DNA of 64,000 nucleotides. It comes from Sorex araneus. Taxonomy: Eukaryota; Chordata; Mammalia; Eulipotyphla; Soricidae. A program made the position numbers and the translations under genes. The notes beneath the pieces are model-generated. The model ran no database searches and had not been told where the DNA came from. It worked only from the letters and a program-made list of their open reading frames with translations. Every line of letters starts with the position of its first letter. The first letter of the stretch is position 1. Of this stretch, positions 29,233-39,259 are shown in pieces. The stretch is from contig NC_073304.1 of the NCBI RefSeq assembly GCF_027595985.1, positions 222,012,223 to 222,076,222 on the forward strand, given 5' to 3'.

Positions 29233-29382
29233 AAATCCTTCTGTTCCAACAGCATTTGTTAGAATAAATGTTTCTTTCCCCATTTAGTTACCTTTGTATC
29301 ATTGTTGAAACTCACTGGGGTATATGTATGGAGGGTTACATCTGGATTTACTATTTTGTCTGTTCTATGGACCTATTGATAC

Positions 29383-30055
29383 AATTTTTTTTAATTGTGT
29401 AGGACATACAAAACACAGCATTTAGCACTTTAAGCATTTTCTTTTTTTGGGGCGGAGGGTCACACCGGCCTTACACAGGGGTTACTCATGCACTCAGGAA
29501 TTACTCCTGTTGGTGCTCAGGGACCATATGGGATGCTGCGATTCGAACCCAGGTAACCCAGGTCGACCACGTGCAAGGCAAATGCCCTACCCGCTGTGCT
29601 ATTGCTCCAGCCCCAGCACGTTAAGCATTATCTTGGCTTCTATTCTGGGACACTACCGCTATTCCCCTTGTTACACAACCACCACCACCATAGAGCCAAG
29701 CTTTTTCATCTTCCCAAGATGAAACTCTGATGCCATTCAATAACTTCCACCTCCTGCCCGGAGTCCCTGGCAAGTCTGCTTTCACTCTGTGAATTTCACT
29801 ACTCAACGTACTTAATAAGGGAGACTGGAACAATGAACAGTGTCCTCAAGGTCAGTCCTGATGTGGCAGGTGTTTGAACTTTATTTCTTCTTGAGGCTGA
29901 ATAATGATCTATTGCATATGCAGACCAGCATTGGATTAGGTTGGGTTTAGTCTTTCCCTAATAACGAACGCTATTGCAAAGAAAAGCACCTTACTCGCTG
30001 TACTGTCACTCTGGCCCCTCAATTCTATTTTTGTGTACATACACATAATTTCATA
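29383..30055 (-). mobile_element. Ancient L1 3' end (second element)
   Basis: Antisense of a mammalian L1 3' region. Anchors are TTTTTTTTAATTGTGTAGGACAT, CAACCACCACCACCATAGAG, TTTTTCATCTTCCCAAGATG, AATTTCACTACTCAACG and TGAGGCTGAATAATG. The poly(A) side is at 29383, so the element runs to the left on the minus strand. Confidence 0.75.
29440..29613 (-). repeat. SOR-type SINE inserted in the ancient L1
   Basis: Flanked by AGCACTTTAAGCATT and AGCACGTTAAGCATT, a 15-base target duplication with one difference. Confidence 0.93.
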
Positions 30056-30064
30056 TATCATCAC

Positions 30065-30106
<42 letters not shown>

Positions 30107-30746
30107 GTTGATCATCGATTTTCTCGAGCAGTCTCAGTAACGTCTTCATTTGTCCTAGCCCTGAGATTTTAGCAGCCTCTCTTTATTTGTCCTTCCCAAT
30201 GGTGCCACATTGGAGGCTCTTTCAGGGTCAGGGGAATGAGACTCATCATTGTTACTGGTTTTGGCATATGGATATGGCACGGGGTGTGGGGGGTGCTTTC
30301 CAGGCTCTCTCATGTGGGCAGGAAACTCTCGGTAGCTAGCCAAGTTCTCCGAAAGGGAGAACTAGGCTATTAACTTCTGGGATCTTAGTTTTATAGTCTC
30401 TGGATGTTGGCCATTGATGGGATTACACGGCACTGGGGGCAGTTTCTGGGTGTGACCGCCTAGCTACTGGAAAATGGGGGATCTGGGCGGAAGAGGCCTA
30501 GTCCCGATCTGAGCAGGCCTAGAGATCTCAGTCCCGGGTCCTGCACACCTTGGGGGTTCCTTTACCGGTTACTTCATGCGTGAGGCTCATCCGAATGTGT
30601 GGAGAGGGGCCTTGAGCATGGCTGTGGCTGGGTTCTGGAGGTCTTCAGCTGCCAGGACTCTCTGCTCAGGGCGGGGAGGAAACTCAATGAACCCCCTCCA
30701 AGGGGCCCCGGTGAAGACAGGCAGGCGTGGGGGCTAGAGACTCTGC
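30056..30746 (-). mobile_element. Repeat C, longest copy, with (ATC)n tail
   Basis: Pure ATC repeats (about 30060-30103), then CCTGTTGATCATCGATTTTC and a body colinear with 25003-25660 and with the right part of 32704-33277, ending at GGGGCTAGAGACTC. A coding sequence is not evident. Confidence 0.82.
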
Positions 30747-30786
30747 CATATATATATATACATATATATGTATATATACATATATA
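30747..30786. repeat. (TA)n microsatellite
   Basis: TATATA/CATATA repeats between repeat C and the following SINE. Confidence 0.9.
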
Positions 30787-31045
30787 TATGGATTGGAGCC
30801 ATAACACAGAGAGTAGGGCGTTTGCCTTGCACGAGGCCGACTTGGGTTCAATTCTTCTGTCCCTCTCAGAGAGCCTGGCAAGCTACTGAGAGTATCCCAC
30901 CCGCATGGCAGAACCTGGCAGGCTACCCATGGCGTATTTGATATGCCAAAAACAGTAACAACAAGTCTCACAATGGAGATGTTACTGGTGCCTGCTCCAG
31001 CAAATCGATGAACAATGGGATGACCATGCTACAGTGCTATATATA
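30787..31045 (+). repeat. SINE family B (tRNA head, repeat-C-like body)
   Basis: The head GGAGCCATAACACAGAGAGTAGGGCGTTTGCC is shared with SOR. From about 30860 the body is different (TGTCCCTCTCAGAGAGCCTGG, GATATGCCAAAAACAGTAAC, GCAAATCGATGAACAATGGG). It ends in CAGTGCTATATA repeats and not in poly(A). Confidence 0.82.
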
Positions 31046-31098
31046 TAGTGCTATATATAGTGCTATAGTGCTATATATATATATATATACATATATAT
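31046..31098. repeat. (TA)n / AGTGCTATATA microsatellite
   Basis: Continuation of the non-poly(A) tail of the preceding SINE into pure TA repeats, abutting the next repeat C copy. Confidence 0.85.
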
Positions 31099-31331
31099 AA
31101 TCATCATGATCATCCCATTGATCGTTGATTTTCTCGAGTGGTCTCAGTAACATCTCCATTTGTCCTAGCCTGAGATTTTAGAAGTCTCTCTTTACTCGTC
31201 CTTCCCAACAGTGCCACATTGGAGGCTCTTTTAGGTTCAGGAGAATGAGACCCATCATTGTTACTGGTTTTGGCATATGAATATGCCACAGGGAGCTTGC
31301 CAGGCTCTCCCATGCAGGCAGGAAACTATGT
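31099..31331 (-). mobile_element. Repeat C, 5'-truncated copy
   Basis: Contains only the 3' third (ATCATGATCATCCCATTGATCG to CATGCAGGCAGGAAAC), as expected from incomplete reverse transcription. Confidence 0.8.
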
Positions 31332-31442
31332 ATGAGTATTTTCTATGTGCAAAAATTATTTTGCTTTTACTACTGATGATATAAATTTTATTCAAATAAT
31401 ACTGCTAGAAACTTTGCTTCATTCATCAAGAGCTCAGACTAA

Positions 31443-31562
31443 TTGTATGACTGAAACCCAACCATGAACAACTTTTAACTGTGTATCTCAGGTGATTCAA
31501 CAAAAAAATTTTTTTTATATATCTCTATCTATCTATTTATCTTTCTATCTATCTATCTATAT
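31443..31562 (+). mobile_element. Minimal L1 3'-end insertion
   Basis: About 70 bases of L1 3' end (TTGTATGACTGAAACCCAAC, CATGAACAACTTTTAACTG, GGTGATTCAAC) followed by an A/T tail with TCTA repeats. Flanked by GAGCTCAGACTAA at 31430-31442 and 31563-31575. A severely 5'-truncated L1. Confidence 0.8.
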
Positions 31563-31575
31563 GAGCTCAGACTAA

Positions 31576-31665
31576 GAATTGGGTTGTGACTCAGAGGTAG
31601 AGCACTTGTCTTGCATGTGTGAGGCCCTAGATGTGATCTTCACACAAACACCAAGAAAATAAACT
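31576..31665 (+). repeat. ID-like (tRNA-Ala-like) SINE remnant
   Basis: GTTGTGACTCAGAGGTAGAGCACTTGTC and TGCATGTGTGAGGCCCTAG match a tRNA-Ala-type SINE head distinct from the SOR head. A second copy is at 41846. Confidence 0.6.
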
Positions 31666-31966
31666 TTACAGAACATAAAATCTTATGTGACTATTAAAGT
31701 CAAAGTAATCATAAATCTCTCCCTAAAAAGTCTAAATTTCTAAGGAAAAGTGAGTGGTAGAACCTTTTTTTCCCCCCAGTTTTTGGACAATACTTAGTAG
31801 TAATTTGGGGCTACACCCAACTGTGTACTCTGGTCACTACCAGTTGTGCTAAGGGAACCTGCCACATGCAAGTCAAGTGCCTTAACCCTGGTACTATCTC
31901 TCTAATCCTAAAACAACTTTCTAAAGTTCTTCAAGTCTCAGGCTCATGTGGGTTTAGCAACACATT

Positions 31967-32145
31967 CTCTTTTTTTTTTTTTCCTTTTAGGTCGCACCTG
32001 GTGATGCACAGGGATTACTCCTGGCCGTGCACTCAGGAACTACCCCTGGCAGTACTCAGGGGACCATATGGGATGCTGGAATTCAAACCCGGGTTAGCCG
32101 CGTGCAAGGCAAACGCCCTACCCACTGTGCTATCACTCCAGCCCC
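31967..32145 (-). repeat. SOR-type SINE
   Basis: Flanked by AGCAACACATT at 31956-31966 and 32146-32156. Confidence 0.94.
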
Positions 32146-32156
32146 AGCAACACATT

Positions 32157-32690
32157 ATCTTATCCATTCATTCTTTTGCCTTTTATCAATTTGATTCATA
32201 AATATGACCCCTTCCTTCTAATTTGTAATTATTTTTGTATAGCTATTGCAATAAGTAACATTTTAAAAATGCAAATAGAAAAAAGGTAGATTACTCAAGT
32301 TAAATAACTGAACTCTGGAACATTTTAAAAGTTCTCACCCATATAAATCAGATTAAAAGGTTATCCAAGAATGATTTTAATTTACTTTGAAATGAAGACT
32401 TTCCCTTTCACACACTTGGATAAAACAGATAAGCTCTCCAAAGCATTATACAGTGAGGATTTAACACCAGAGAAGACAATTCTTTATCTCACAGACATTC
32501 TGTGCATTGAAGAATGGGGGGCTTGCTACTCTCTTTGACCACCTACTAATGCCAATGGCATCCCTCCAGCCTCTGTGACAACCTAAATATGCCAAATCAT
32601 TCCCAAAGACTTCAAGGAGTAAGTATTAGTCCAGATGAAACCCACTGTACCGAAATTTTCCAGAGACCTGTATCCTAAATATAGTTGCAT
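32157..32690. other. AT-rich intergenic sequence, no gene seen
   Basis: Possibly old LINE or unique DNA. No exon or family is recognised with confidence. Confidence 0.4.
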
Positions 32691-32703
32691 ATTAAGAGAA
32701 CCT

Positions 32704-33277
32704 TGAGCATGGCTGTGGCTAGGCTCCAGAGGTCTTCGGCCGCCAGGAGCTCTGCTCGGGGCGGGGAGGGAAGCTGGAGCCCATCCCCTCCAAGGGGCCC
32801 CGGGGAAGACAGCCAGGCGCGCGGACCAGAGACGCTCAGCCATACTCAAGGCCCCTCTCCACATGTTCGGACAAGCCTCACACATGAAGGTACTGGCAGA
32901 GGAACCCAGGTGTGTGGGACCTGGGGCTGAGACCTCCAAGCCTGCTTGGATCAGGACTGGGCCTCCTCTGCCCAGATTTCGGAGGCTGCATGATATTTTA
33001 TAGCCTACTTCTCCTCTGGGAGAACCTGAAAAACTACTGGGAGTTTCCAGCCCACATGGGAGAGCCTCGCAAGGTCCCATGGAGTACTAATATGCCAAAA
33101 CCAGTAGCAAGCTGGGGCTCATTCCCCTGCCCCTGAAAGAGCCTCCAATGCAGTATCATTAGGAAGGATGTGTAGAGAGGCTTCTAAAATCTCGGCTAGG
33201 ACGAACGGAGACGTTACTGAGACCGCTCGAGAAAATTGACGATCAACGGAATGATGATGATGATGATGATGATGATG
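32704..33277 (+). mobile_element. Repeat C with 5' inversion and 13-bp target duplication
   Basis: The left part (32704 to about 32838) is in minus orientation (TGAGCATGGCTGTGGCTAGG to GCGGACCAGAGAC). The rest is plus, starting CTCAAGGCCCCTCTCC and ending in (GAT)n at 33250-33277. ATTAAGAGAACCT flanks it at 32691-32703 and 33278-33290. The inversion junction is as produced by twin priming. Confidence 0.85.
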
Positions 33278-33290
33278 ATTAAGAGAACCT

Positions 33291-33506
33291 AAGGGGCCGG
33301 AGCGATAGCACAGCGGGTAGGGCGTTTGCCTTGCATGCGGCCGACCCAGGTTCGATCCCCGGCATCCCATATGGTTCCCCAAGCATCGCCAGGAGTAACT
33401 CCTGAGTGCAAAGCCAGGAGTAACCCCTGAGCATCGCTGGGTGTGACCCAAAAAGCCAAAAAAAAAAAAAAAAGAAAGTGAAATAAATATAAATTTAAAA
33501 AAAAAA
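33291..33506 (+). repeat. SOR-type SINE inserted at the repeat C target duplication
   Basis: Full-length with intact head. AAGAGAACCTAA is repeated at 33281-33292 and 33507-33518. Confidence 0.93.
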
Positions 33507-33536
33507 AAGAGAACCTAAAAAAAGGTAAATTTAATT

Positions 33537-33641
33537 GTAGCACTGTAGCACTGTCATCTCGTTGTTCATCGATTTGCTCGAGCAGGCATCAGTAACGTCT
33601 CCATTGTGAGACTCGTTGTCACTGTTTTGGCATATCGAAAG
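33537..33641 (-). repeat. SINE family B, 3'-end fragment
   Basis: TGTAGCACTGTAGCACTGTC (tail repeats), then CTCGTTGTTCATCGATTTGC, CATTGTGAGACTCGTTG, TTTTGGCATATCGAAAG. 5'-truncated. Confidence 0.8.
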
Positions 33642-33956
33642 GTAGTTTTTTCCAATCAGTACTGTGGAACTTTAGTATGCTGGAAGTCTTTCACGTGGAT
33701 GGCCTTAGTTTGGGTCATTATATTAAATATATACACAATTATGAGTTATCTTGTCGTTATTGAAGAAAGCCATAGTGGCATCCTGTCCAGCATGAGGAAG
33801 TGGGTGTGGCAGACAGTGGAGAGTAGAGTCCAGGTTTTTGCCCTAAGATGAAAGGTTTGGCAACGGTAAACTTGTCACAGTGAAAATGGTTTTCCTGAAA
33901 TATGCAAGATTTCTGCTTTGTTGGTGTGGCACAGCTAAGGCTGTAGACCTTCAATG
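33642..33956. other. Intergenic, no gene or named repeat
   Basis: Possibly old LINE-derived (TGGATGGCCTTAGTTTGG); not assigned. Confidence 0.35.
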
Positions 33957-33965
33957 GTCATTTCA

Positions 33966-34151
33966 GGGGCTGGAGTGACAGCACAGCAGGTAGGGCATTT
34001 GCCTTGCACACGGCAGACCCAGGTTCAATTCCCAGCATCCCATATGGTCCCCTGAGCACGGCCAGGGGTAATTCCTGAGTTCAGAGCCAGGAATAACCCC
34101 TGTGCATCGCCGGGTGTGACCCAAAAAGCAAAAAAAAAAAAAAAAAAAAAA
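33966..34151 (+). repeat. SOR-type SINE
   Basis: Long pure A-tail; GTCATTTCA at 33957-33965 and 34152-34160. Confidence 0.94.
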
Positions 34152-34282
34152 GTCATTTCAGCCTGAGGATTCTCCATATGGAGATTGATGGAACAGATAC
34201 TTTGAAACACTATGAACCAGTACATCATTGTAGTTTGATTACTGAAAGTTCTGGTAATAAAATATGCCGTTCAGTTAGCAGA

Positions 34283-34317
34283 TATATATATTATATATAT
34301 ATAAGTATATATTTATA
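34283..34317. repeat. (TA)n microsatellite
   Basis: Tail-adjacent TATATA run left of the next SINE. Confidence 0.85.
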
Positions 34318-34487
34318 TGCTTTTTAGGTTATACCCGGCAATGCTCAGGGATCACTTACTCCTGGCTCTACACTCAGCAATTACTCCTAGAAGTGCTCGG
34401 GGGACCATATGGGGTGCCGGGATTGAACCTGTGTTGGCCATGTGCAAGGCAAATGCCCTACCTGCTGTACTATTGCTCTGGCCCCAC
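34318..34487 (-). repeat. SOR-type SINE
   Basis: Nearly full-length, starting at GCTTTTTAGGTTATACCCGGC. Confidence 0.9.
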
Positions 34488-34717
34488 TCTGTTGAATATT
34501 AGCATGTTTATTATTGCCCATTTGTAAATCTTTGGAGAAATGTTTATTCCAGTCATTCATCCATCAGTGGGCATTTGGGTTGTCTCCACGCTGAGCTGTT
34601 GTGAATAAAATCACTATAAATATAAGTGTACTGTTGGAGTATTTGCCTTCTGTTTGATTATATGTTTGAGTACTTGCTTTCAAGGTATTTGAGTTTGTAC
34701 ACAGAAATAGAATTAAG

Positions 34718-34895
34718 GGGCCAGAGTGAGTATAGCAGGTAAGGTGCTTTCCTTGCATGCAGCCAACCCGGGTTCGATCCCCAGCATCCCATATGTCCGC
34801 CCCACCCCCCAGCACCACCAGGAGTAATTCCCGAATGCAGAGCCAGGAGAAATCCCTGAGCACCACTGGGTTTGGTCCAACACCCCCCTCCCCCA
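34718..34895 (+). repeat. SOR-type SINE
   Basis: Slightly diverged, with CCGCCCCACCCCCC insertion and a C-rich tail. Confidence 0.88.
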
Positions 34896-35137
34896 GAAAA
34901 AAAGAAATAAAATTAAAGATCACATGGTAATTCTGTTTTTATTTGGTAATCACACATGACAATTTCATTTTCTGAGGGACTGCCTTGCTATTTATCGCCC
35001 AAACCTATGGCAGCCCTTAGTTAATTATTTCTTTATGGTAAATCTTAGAATTCAGATCAAGGTATTCAACTTTGTCCGTTCTGAAAATAATCAGAACTAT
35101 TCTATGTTGTTTGCATTCCTATTAAGATATGAGATTC

Positions 35138-35321
35138 GGGGCTGGAGCAATAGTACAGTGGGTAGGGCGTTTGCCTTGCACGCGGCTGATCCAGGTTCGA
35201 TTCCCAGCAACCCATATGGTCCTCTGAGCACTGCCAGTGGTGATTCCTGAGTGCAGAGCCAGGAGTAACCTCTGTGCATTGCCAGGTGTGACCCATAAAG
35301 CAAAAAAAAAAAATAAGCAAA
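35138..35321 (+). repeat. SOR-type SINE
   Basis: AAGATATGAGATTC at 35124-35137 and 35322-35335 is a perfect 14-base target duplication. Confidence 0.95.
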
Positions 35322-35339
35322 AAGATATGAGATTCACCT

Positions 35340-35620
35340 TGGCCTGGTAGATAGCTTGGTGGGCTGAAGTGAGTGAGGGTAGGAGCCCTCCGCGTGGTCC
35401 CTGGCACCAGACTCTCTGCCTGTCCCACCCATCCCCATTCCTCCCCACTCCCCTTCCCAGCTCTCAGAAGGCCCCTGACTGAGCATGCTGGGTATGGGTA
35501 TGACCCTAAAATGAACAACAACAAAAATTTGGGTTGGGGACACACCTGGCTGTGATTAGGGTTTACTTACTTCTGGTGGCTCTGGACTCAGGGATTAATC
35601 CTCCCTACCTCTTCAGCCCA
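35340..35620. repeat. Old SOR-related remnants
   Basis: Diverged plus copy at about 35340-35510 (tail GCTGGGTATGGGTATGACCC) and a short minus fragment at 35526-35620 (GGGGACACACCTGGCTG). Confidence 0.5.
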
Positions 35621-35695
35621 CAAAACACATTTTTAAGTTCACCTTGTTAATTTCTACATTTCTCACACTCCCCTACCCCAGAATATCCCCTGAGT

Positions 35696-35860
35696 GTTTT
35701 GGAGGGATCCATACCCAGCTATGTTCAAGGGTAACTCCTGGCTCTGAACTCAGGAATTACTCCTGGTGGTGCTGGGGGACCATATGGGGTGCTGGGGATC
35801 GAACCCAGGTCTGCCGTGTGCAAGGCAAACTCCCTACTGACTGTACTATCGCTCCAGCCC
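35696..35860 (-). repeat. SOR-related SINE
   Basis: Complete except for the T-tract; ends CTATCGCTCCAGCCC. Confidence 0.88.
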
Positions 35861-36261
35861 AACCTCTGTGTGTTTCGACTGGATTCCATTGCATGAGTCA
35901 CAGATCAGTTTAGAGACTGTCCTCCTTCACCTCATTGCTCTTCTAGCACACAAGCACGGTATGTGCCAATCTCTTGACAGTTCTTCCAGGGATATTCTAT
36001 ATTTTCAGTGTACAACCTTATATGTAATTGTTAAATGTGCCTGAATATACACACACATTTTGGGTGGCATTATCAATGGCATTACTAACCTTTTTGTTTT
36101 TCCATCTCTACCAGTACGTAGAAATATTACTGATTTTTCTCTGTTAACTGTATTTCCTGAGACTAATTTACTTGAGGGCATTTCTGTAGATTCCTTGTGA
36201 TTTTCTGTTATATTATCAAATGCAGAACTTAAAACTGGTACAATTATTTATTTATTTATTT

Positions 36262-36435
36262 TTATTTTTTATTTATTTAATTTTTTTTGCTTTTTGGGTC
36301 ATACCTGGTGATGCACAGGGGTTACTCCTGGCTCTACACTCAGGAATTACCCCTGGCCGTGCTCAGGGGACCATATGGGATGCTGGGAATCGAACCCGGG
36401 CTGGCCACGTGCAAGGCAAACGCCCTACCTGCCCC
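36262..36435 (-). repeat. SOR-type SINE, head truncated
   Basis: Typical body from GCTTTTTGGGTCATACC; stops at CGCCCTACCTGCC, before the head end. Confidence 0.9.
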
Positions 36436-36463
36436 ACAATTTTTTTTTAATTTGGACTATACT

Positions 36464-36636
36464 TGGGGCTGGAGCAATAGCACAGTGGGTAGGGTGTTTG
36501 CCTTGCATGCGGCCGACCAGAGTTCTCTTCCCAGCCCCATATGGTTCCCTGAGCACAGACAGGGGTAATTCCTGAGTGCAGAGCCAGGAATAACCCCGGT
36601 GCATTGCCAGGTGTGACCCAAAAAGCAAAAAAAAAA
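36464..36636 (+). repeat. SOR-type SINE nested in an older one
   Basis: AATTTGGACTATAC at 36449-36462 and 36637-36650. The following sequence (36650-36798) is itself an older minus-strand SINE. Confidence 0.94.
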
Positions 36637-36649
36637 AATTTGGACTATA

Positions 36650-36798
36650 CCTGCCAGTGCTCGGGGCTTACTTCTGGCTCTGTGCTCTGGGATCTTCCTG
36701 GCTGGTTCAGGGAATCGTATGGGATGCTGGGGATCAAACCCAGGTCAGGCATGTGTTCAAGGCAAATGCCCTGTCCACTGTACTATCACTCAGCCTCC
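36650..36798 (-). repeat. Older SOR-related SINE
   Basis: GCCAGTGCTCGGGGCTTACTTC to CTATCACTCAGCC. Confidence 0.82.
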
Positions 36799-37166
36799 AA
36801 AATTAGCACAATTTGCTTCAATCTCTTCCATTTGTAAGCTTTTATTTCTTTTCCTTGCCTTACTGCCCTGGCTACTGGCAACAGAAAATTGTTGAATAGA
36901 AATGATTAGAGCAAATTGTTAAAGAGAAAGTGATTGTCTCCTTGTCTTGTTCTGAATCTTTAGGGGAAAGCATTTCATTTTCACCTTGAAGTATAATGTT
37001 AGTATTGCTTTTCAGATGCTTTTTATGGTTTGAAAACATTTCCTACTATACCTGGGTTCCTGAGCATTTTTATTATGAATGGATTTTGTTGTGGGATTTT
37101 TTTTTGCATTTATTGAAGTAGCAATTTTCAATCTGTTAAAATAGGTAGTTACAATGATGCAATATT

Positions 37167-37340
37167 TGGGGATGGAGCATAGTACAGAGGGTAGGGCATT
37201 TGCCTTGCATGTGGCTGACCCGGTTCGATTCCCAGCATCCCATATGGTCCCCTGAGCACCGCCAGGGGTAATTCCTGAGTGCAGAGCCAGGAGTAACCCC
37301 TGTGGATTGCCGGGTGTGACCCTCCCCCCCAACAAGAACC
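37167..37340 (+). repeat. SOR-type SINE
   Basis: One-base losses in the head (GATGGAGCATAGTACAG). Flanked by CAATGATGCAATAT / CAATGATACAACAT. Confidence 0.9.
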
Positions 37341-37398
37341 CCCAATGATACAACATCTACTGAAATAACATTTTTAATCTGTTAAAATAGGTAGTAAC

Positions 37399-37576
37399 GG
37401 GGCTGGAGTGATAGCACAGCGGGTAGGGTGTTTGCCTTGCACTCGGCCAACCCGGGTTCGATTCCCAGCATCCCATATGGTCCTCTGAGCACCACCAGGG
37501 GTGATTCCTGAGTGCAGAGCCAGGAGTAACCCCTGTGCATTGCCAAGTGTGACCCAAAAAGCAAAAAAATAAAAAT
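37399..37576 (+). repeat. SOR-type SINE
   Basis: Perfect target duplication AAAATAGGTAGTAAC at 37384-37398 and 37577-37591. Confidence 0.95.
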
Positions 37577-37587
37577 AAAATAGGTAG

Positions 37588-37846
37588 TAACTCCTGGCTC
37601 TGCACTCAGAGATTACGGTCTTGGGGGACCATATGGGATACCAGGGATTAAACCCATGCCAGCCGTGTGCAAGGCAAGTGCTTTAGGGGCTGGAGCGATA
37701 GCACAGTGGGTAGGGCGTTTGCCTTGCACGCGGCCGACCCGGGTTCGAATCCCAGCATCCCATATGGTCCCCTGAGCACCGCCAGGAGTAATTCCTGAGT
37801 GTAGAACCAGGAGTAACTCCTGTGCATCGCCGGGTGTGACCCAAAA

Positions 37847-37881
<35 letters not shown>

Positions 37882-37917
37882 AGTGCTTTACCCCCTGTGC
37901 TATTTCTCCAGCCTCCT
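37588..37917 (-). repeat. SOR-related SINE split by a younger copy
   Basis: Host pieces are 37588-37685 and 37891-37917. The younger plus-strand SINE sits between them. Confidence 0.85.
37686..37875 (+). repeat. SOR-type SINE nested in a SINE
   Basis: AAGGCAAGTGCTTTA at 37671-37685 and 37876-37890; the long A-tail suggests a young insertion. Confidence 0.96.
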
Positions 37918-37921
37918 ATTT

Positions 37922-38093
37922 GCTTTTTTTTTCCCATTTTTGGGTCACACCCAGCGATGCCCAGGGGTTACTCCTGGCTCTGCACTCAGGAATTATTCCT
38001 GGCAGTGCTCGGGAACCGTATAGGATGCTGGGGATCGAACCCGGCTCGGCCGTGTGCAAGGCAAGCGCCCTACCCCCTGTGCTATTGCTCCTT
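37922..38093 (-). repeat. SOR-type SINE
   Basis: Full-length with a modest number of substitutions. Confidence 0.92.
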
Positions 38094-38109
38094 CCCTCCA
38101 TTTGTTATT

Positions 38110-38272
38110 TTGCAGGGGGCACACCCTAGGGTGCTTAGGGCTTACTCCTGGCTCTGTGTTCAGGGGTCAGTCCTGGTGGGGCTCAGGGAACTATACATGG
38201 TGCCAGGGATAGAACCTGGATGAGCTGCAGGCAAGGCAAATGACCTACCTCCAATACTATCTCTCCAGTCCC
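38110..38272 (-). repeat. Older SOR-related SINE
   Basis: GGGGGCACACCCTAGGGTGC to CTCTCCAGTCCCC. Confidence 0.85.
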
Positions 38273-38534
38273 CCATTTGCTACTTTTTTTTTCTTTTACT
38301 GAATCACCATGTGGAAAGTTACAAAGTTTTCAGGTTTAAGTCTCAGTTATACAATGCTCGAACACCCATCCCTTCACCAATGCACATATTCCATCACCAA
38401 GAATCACAGTATAGCTCCACCCTGCCCCCCCACATCCCCAGCCCCCCACCCCGCCTGTGTAACTGATAAATTTCACTTTACTTTCACTTTACTTTGATTA
38501 CATTCAATATTTCAACACAAAACTCAATATTATT

Positions 38535-38690
38535 TATTTATTTATTTTTTTGCTTTTTGGGTCACACCTGCGATGCACAGGGAATCACCCCTGGCCATGC
38601 TCAGGGGACCATATGGGATGCTGGGATTTGAACCCGGGTCGGCCGCGTGCAAGGCAAACGCCCTACCCGCTGTGCTATCTCTCCAGCCCC
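38535..38690 (-). repeat. SOR-type SINE in the L1 3' UTR
   Basis: AAAACTCAATATTATT at 38519-38534 and 38691-38706. An internal deletion removes part of the TTACTCCTGGCTCTGCACTCA block. Confidence 0.95.
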
Positions 38691-39259
38691 AAAACTCAAT
38701 ATTATTGTTTGGAGTTTCTCCCCCCTAAAGTCGGACCTGCTGAAAAGGAAGCATTTGATAATTTGTTTTCCATTACAGAGAATGAAGAGATATGAGGTCA
38801 AGTGGCCGCACTAGTGGCCGCATGGTTTTGGATTTCTGTATTTTAGTATTTTAGTAACTAAGTCCAGAGAAATATCTGCCAGAAATTGCATCATTGCAAA
38901 CTTGTACTTCTCGGCTATTTTATAGTCCACATATGAGTGCCATTTTTCTATATCTGTCTCTTTCTTTCTGACTCATTTCACTCAACATGATACTTTCCAT
39001 GTTGATCCACTTATATGCAAATTTCATGACTTCATGTTTTCTGGCAGCTACATAGTATTCCATTGTGTAGATGTACCAGAGTTTCTTTAACCAGTCATCT
39101 GTTTTTGGGCACTCTGTTTTTTTCCAGATTGTGGCTATTGTAAACAGTGCTGCAATGAACATAGAAATGCAGATGTCATCTCTACTATACCTTTTTGCCT
39201 CTCCAGGATATATTCCCAGGAGTGGTATTGCTGGGTCAAATGGAAGCTCAATTTCTAAT

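Larger units (their letters stand above)
25855..29380 (-). mobile_element. Ancient L1 (ORF2/3' region), heavily interrupted
   Basis: Unique stretches between SINEs (25855-25920, 26285-26465, 27690-27980, 28350-28680, 29240-29380) read as antisense L1. Examples are ATAAATGGAATCATATAATC, AACTGTTTTCCAAAGTATTT, TCTCTAATGATTAGCGATTC, GAATTGTAGAAGTTCTTCAT and ATGTTTCTTTCCCCATTTAG. Their order from left to right follows an L1 read 3' to 5', so this is one old minus-strand element dissected by later insertions. Confidence 0.75.
34488..37166 (-). mobile_element. Ancient L1 ORF2 region, interrupted by SINEs
   Basis: Unique pieces read as antisense L1: TTTGGAGAAATGTTTATTCC and GCATTTGGGTTGTCTCC (34530-34590), and later TTTCTTTTCCTTGCCTTACTG, TTGTTGAATAGAAATG, CTCCTTGTCTTGTTCTGAAT and TGAATGGATTTTGTTG (36840-37090). 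Probably the 5'-ward continuation of the L1 beginning at 29383, separated by the insertions at 30-34 kb. Confidence 0.65.
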
